Shown one piece after another: positions 62,479 through 64,000 of a stretch of DNA of 64,000 nucleotides. Position numbers and translations under genes: made by a program. The notes beneath the pieces were generated by a model. That model saw nothing but the letters and a program-made list of their open reading frames with translations, did no database searches and was not told where the DNA came from. The stretch comes from CALMEH01 sp964548225 (GTDB lineage Bacteria > Acidobacteriota > Blastocatellia > Pyrinomonadales > Pyrinomonadaceae): positions 136,632-200,631 of the forward strand of contig CAZJQP010000001.1 of the NCBI GenBank assembly GCA_964548225.1. The letters are read 5' to 3'. The stretch's first letter is position 1. Every line of letters begins with the position of its first letter.

Positions 62479-64000
62479 ATGTTATCTAGTCCATTTGTAA
62501 TAGCGGCAATCAGTTTCACTTTATCTTTGGGATTGACCTACATTGTCCGTGAATTTGCGCGGCACTATGGATTTGTTGCCAAGCCGAAATCCGACCGTTG
62601 GCACAAACGCCCAACGGCGATGATGGGCGGCGTGGCGATTTTTTTGACCACGGCAACAGTTTTTATCGTATTTCTCGAACACAGCCGCGAACTTTGGATA
62701 ATTTTGGGTGCGAGTGCTTTTCTTTTTCTGATTGGGTTGATTGACGACGCGATACAAATCAAACCTTATCAAAAACTTATCGGACAGCTCATCGGCGCGG
62801 GAATTGTTGTCAGTTCCGGGCTGACCTTGCAATGGACAAGTTTTGAAATAGTAAATATCGGTCTGACGGTTTTTTGGCTTATCGGCATTGCCAATGCGAT
62901 AAATCTGCTCGACAATATGGATGGTTTGGCGGCAGGAATTGCCGCTATTGCCGCATTTTCGCTGACGCTCGGTTTTGCGACGAGCGGGCAACCGACGCAA
63001 GTTGCTTTAACTGCCGCTTTTACGGGTGCGCTTGTCGGATTTTTGGTTTTCAATTTTAATCCGGCTTCAATCTTTATGGGAGATTGCGGTTCAATGTTTG
63101 TCGGTTTTTTTCTGGCAAGTATGGTTTTGGATAACCAAATCGGTGGACGTTCCCGAAGCATTGTTTCGATTTTAGCAGTTCCTGCCTTGATTCTTTTTGT
63201 TCCGATTTTCGACACGACTTTCGTTACGGTTTTGAGAAAACTTTGGGGCAGAAAAGCCTCTCAAGGCGGACGCGACCACACTTCGCATCGGCTTGTGGCA
63301 CTCGGACTTACAGAAAGAAACGCGGTTTTGATGCTTTATGCTTTTGCTATTTTTGCAGGCAGCATCGCGCTTTTCGTGCGCGAACTTCAACCGACGCAAA
63401 GCCTTGCACTAATTGGATTTTTTATTATTATTTTGACAATTATCGGCGTTTATCTTTCAAAGGTCAAAGTTTATGAAGAACAAGATGAAGAACTCGCCTT
63501 AAAAAACAATGCGGGATACGCTTTTCTTTATAATCTTTCGCATAAACGGCGGATTTTTGAAGTTTTACTCGATGTTTTTCTGATTACGCTGTGCTATTAC
63601 GCCTCGTATATTTTGCTTTTCGGTGAACTTGAAAATACGGCGAATTGGAGTTTATTTCTGAAATCTCTGCCGCTTTTGATTGTCATAAATCTTTTTGCGT
63701 TTTTGCTGGTCGGCGTTTATCGCGGATTGTGGCGTTACACGAGCATTCGTGATGTTTTGACGTTTGGCAAAGGCGTTGCGCTCGGAGCGATTTTATCCGT
63801 TTTGGCGATTCTTCTGCTTTATCGTTTTGAAAATTTTTCGCGGACGGTTTTTTTGGTAAATGCGATTCTGCTTCTGGCGGCTTTATCAATCAGCCGGATG
63901 GCATTCAAGTTTTTTCGCCAACTTTTGCCGATGCCGATTAGCGACGCGCAATGCAACGTGCTGATTTACGGCGCGGGCGACGGCGGCGAAATGGTTTTGC
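62479..64000 (+). CDS. WecA-type phosphoglycosyltransferase fused to a WbpM/CapD-type N-terminal region (partial)
   Basis: The frame runs from ATG 62479 through 507 codons to the window edge without a stop. The first ~330 aa are a polyprenyl-phosphate sugar-1-phosphate transferase of the MraY/WecA family: many membrane helices, LIDDAIQI, NLLDNMDGLAAGI, FMGDCGSMF and GGRDHTSHRL in the correct order. From about residue 340 a second set of membrane helices begins, with YRGLWRYTS and then NVLIYGAGDGGEM, as in the N-terminal half of WbpM/CapD-like NDP-sugar dehydratases. The two activities would start glycan synthesis and make its first sugar. The far end is not visible. Confidence 0.85.
   Translation, partial: MLSSPFVIAAISFTLSLGLTYIVREFARHYGFVAKPKSDRWHKRPTAMMGGVAIFLTTATVFIVFLEHSRELWIILGASAFLFLIGLIDDAIQIKPYQKLIGQLIGAGIVVSSGLTLQWTSFEIVNIGLTVFWLIGIANAINLLDNMDGLAAGIAAIAAFSLTLGFATSGQPTQVALTAAFTGALVGFLVFNFNPASIFMGDCGSMFVGFFLASMVLDNQIGGRSRSIVSILAVPALILFVPIFDTTFVTVLRKLWGRKASQGGRDHTSHRLVALGLTERNAVLMLYAFAIFAGSIALFVRELQPTQSLALIGFFIIILTIIGVYLSKVKVYEEQDEELALKNNAGYAFLYNLSHKRRIFEVLLDVFLITLCYYASYILLFGELENTANWSLFLKSLPLLIVINLFAFLLVGVYRGLWRYTSIRDVLTFGKGVALGAILSVLAILLLYRFENFSRTVFLVNAILLLAALSISRMAFKFFRQLLPMPISDAQCNVLIYGAGDGGEMVL

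Overview
The window looks like a chromosome segment of an Acidobacteriota bacterium, probably class Blastocatellia (Pyrinomonadaceae-like). This is inferred from moderately AT-rich coding DNA, a PhoB-type winged-helix/TPR regulator, a CSLREA beta-helix surface protein, FG-GAP repeat proteins and very many multihaem cytochromes. No rRNA, tRNA, insertion sequence or CRISPR was seen.

Region 1 (about 0.1-20.8 kb) is a respiratory island. It holds a GCS2-CBS fusion, two UspA proteins, an Fnr/Crp-type regulator plus a partner lacking the DNA-binding domain, an MtrA/DmsE-like decahaem cytochrome with an MtrB-like barrel, and five more cytochromes with 8, 1, 2, 15 and 9 haem motifs. Also present are the System II cytochrome c maturation proteins ResB and CcsA, and an SQR/NDH-2-like flavoprotein. 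In all I count 46 haem-binding motifs. Four exact TGTGA-N6-TCACA palindromes lie in front of genes of this island. The recognition helix of the local regulator (SRETVTR) is the CRP type that reads TGTGA, so a self-contained regulon is likely.

Region 2 (20.8-25 kb) is accessory. A small conserved protein (21904-22260) has a 13-unit, exactly 21-bp-phased degenerate repeat array directly upstream. Next comes a tightly packed four-gene cassette: a TIGR04255-like protein, two unknowns and a DarG/TARG1-like macrodomain.

Region 3 (25.1-31.9 kb) is thiC with its TPP riboswitch, followed by a string of small acquired-looking genes (esterase, lipocalin-like, Crp, SnoaL-like, YdeI-like, VOC). These are separated by three fossil copies of the 3' end of thiC, which suggests repeated insertion at the thiC tail.

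Region 4 (31.9-37.9 kb) has a winged-helix/TPR regulator, a small HTH protein translationally coupled to a giant beta-helix protein, and a 950-bp intergenic stretch. That stretch carries a second 21-bp-phased array of 21 units that reverses orientation in its middle, plus other palindromic repeats.

Region 5 (37.9 kb to the end) is a long surface-polysaccharide cluster: flippase, GT4/GT2 glycosyltransferases, methyltransferases, acyltransferases, a CDP-6-deoxy-sugar pathway with a C-methyltransferase, RmlA and RmlC-like enzymes, AsnB, a formyltransferase, a polysaccharide deacetylase and a large membrane protein. It ends, cut by the window edge, in a WecA-type phosphoglycosyltransferase fused to a WbpM/CapD-type N-terminal region. 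A possible attenuator-like leader precedes the cluster.
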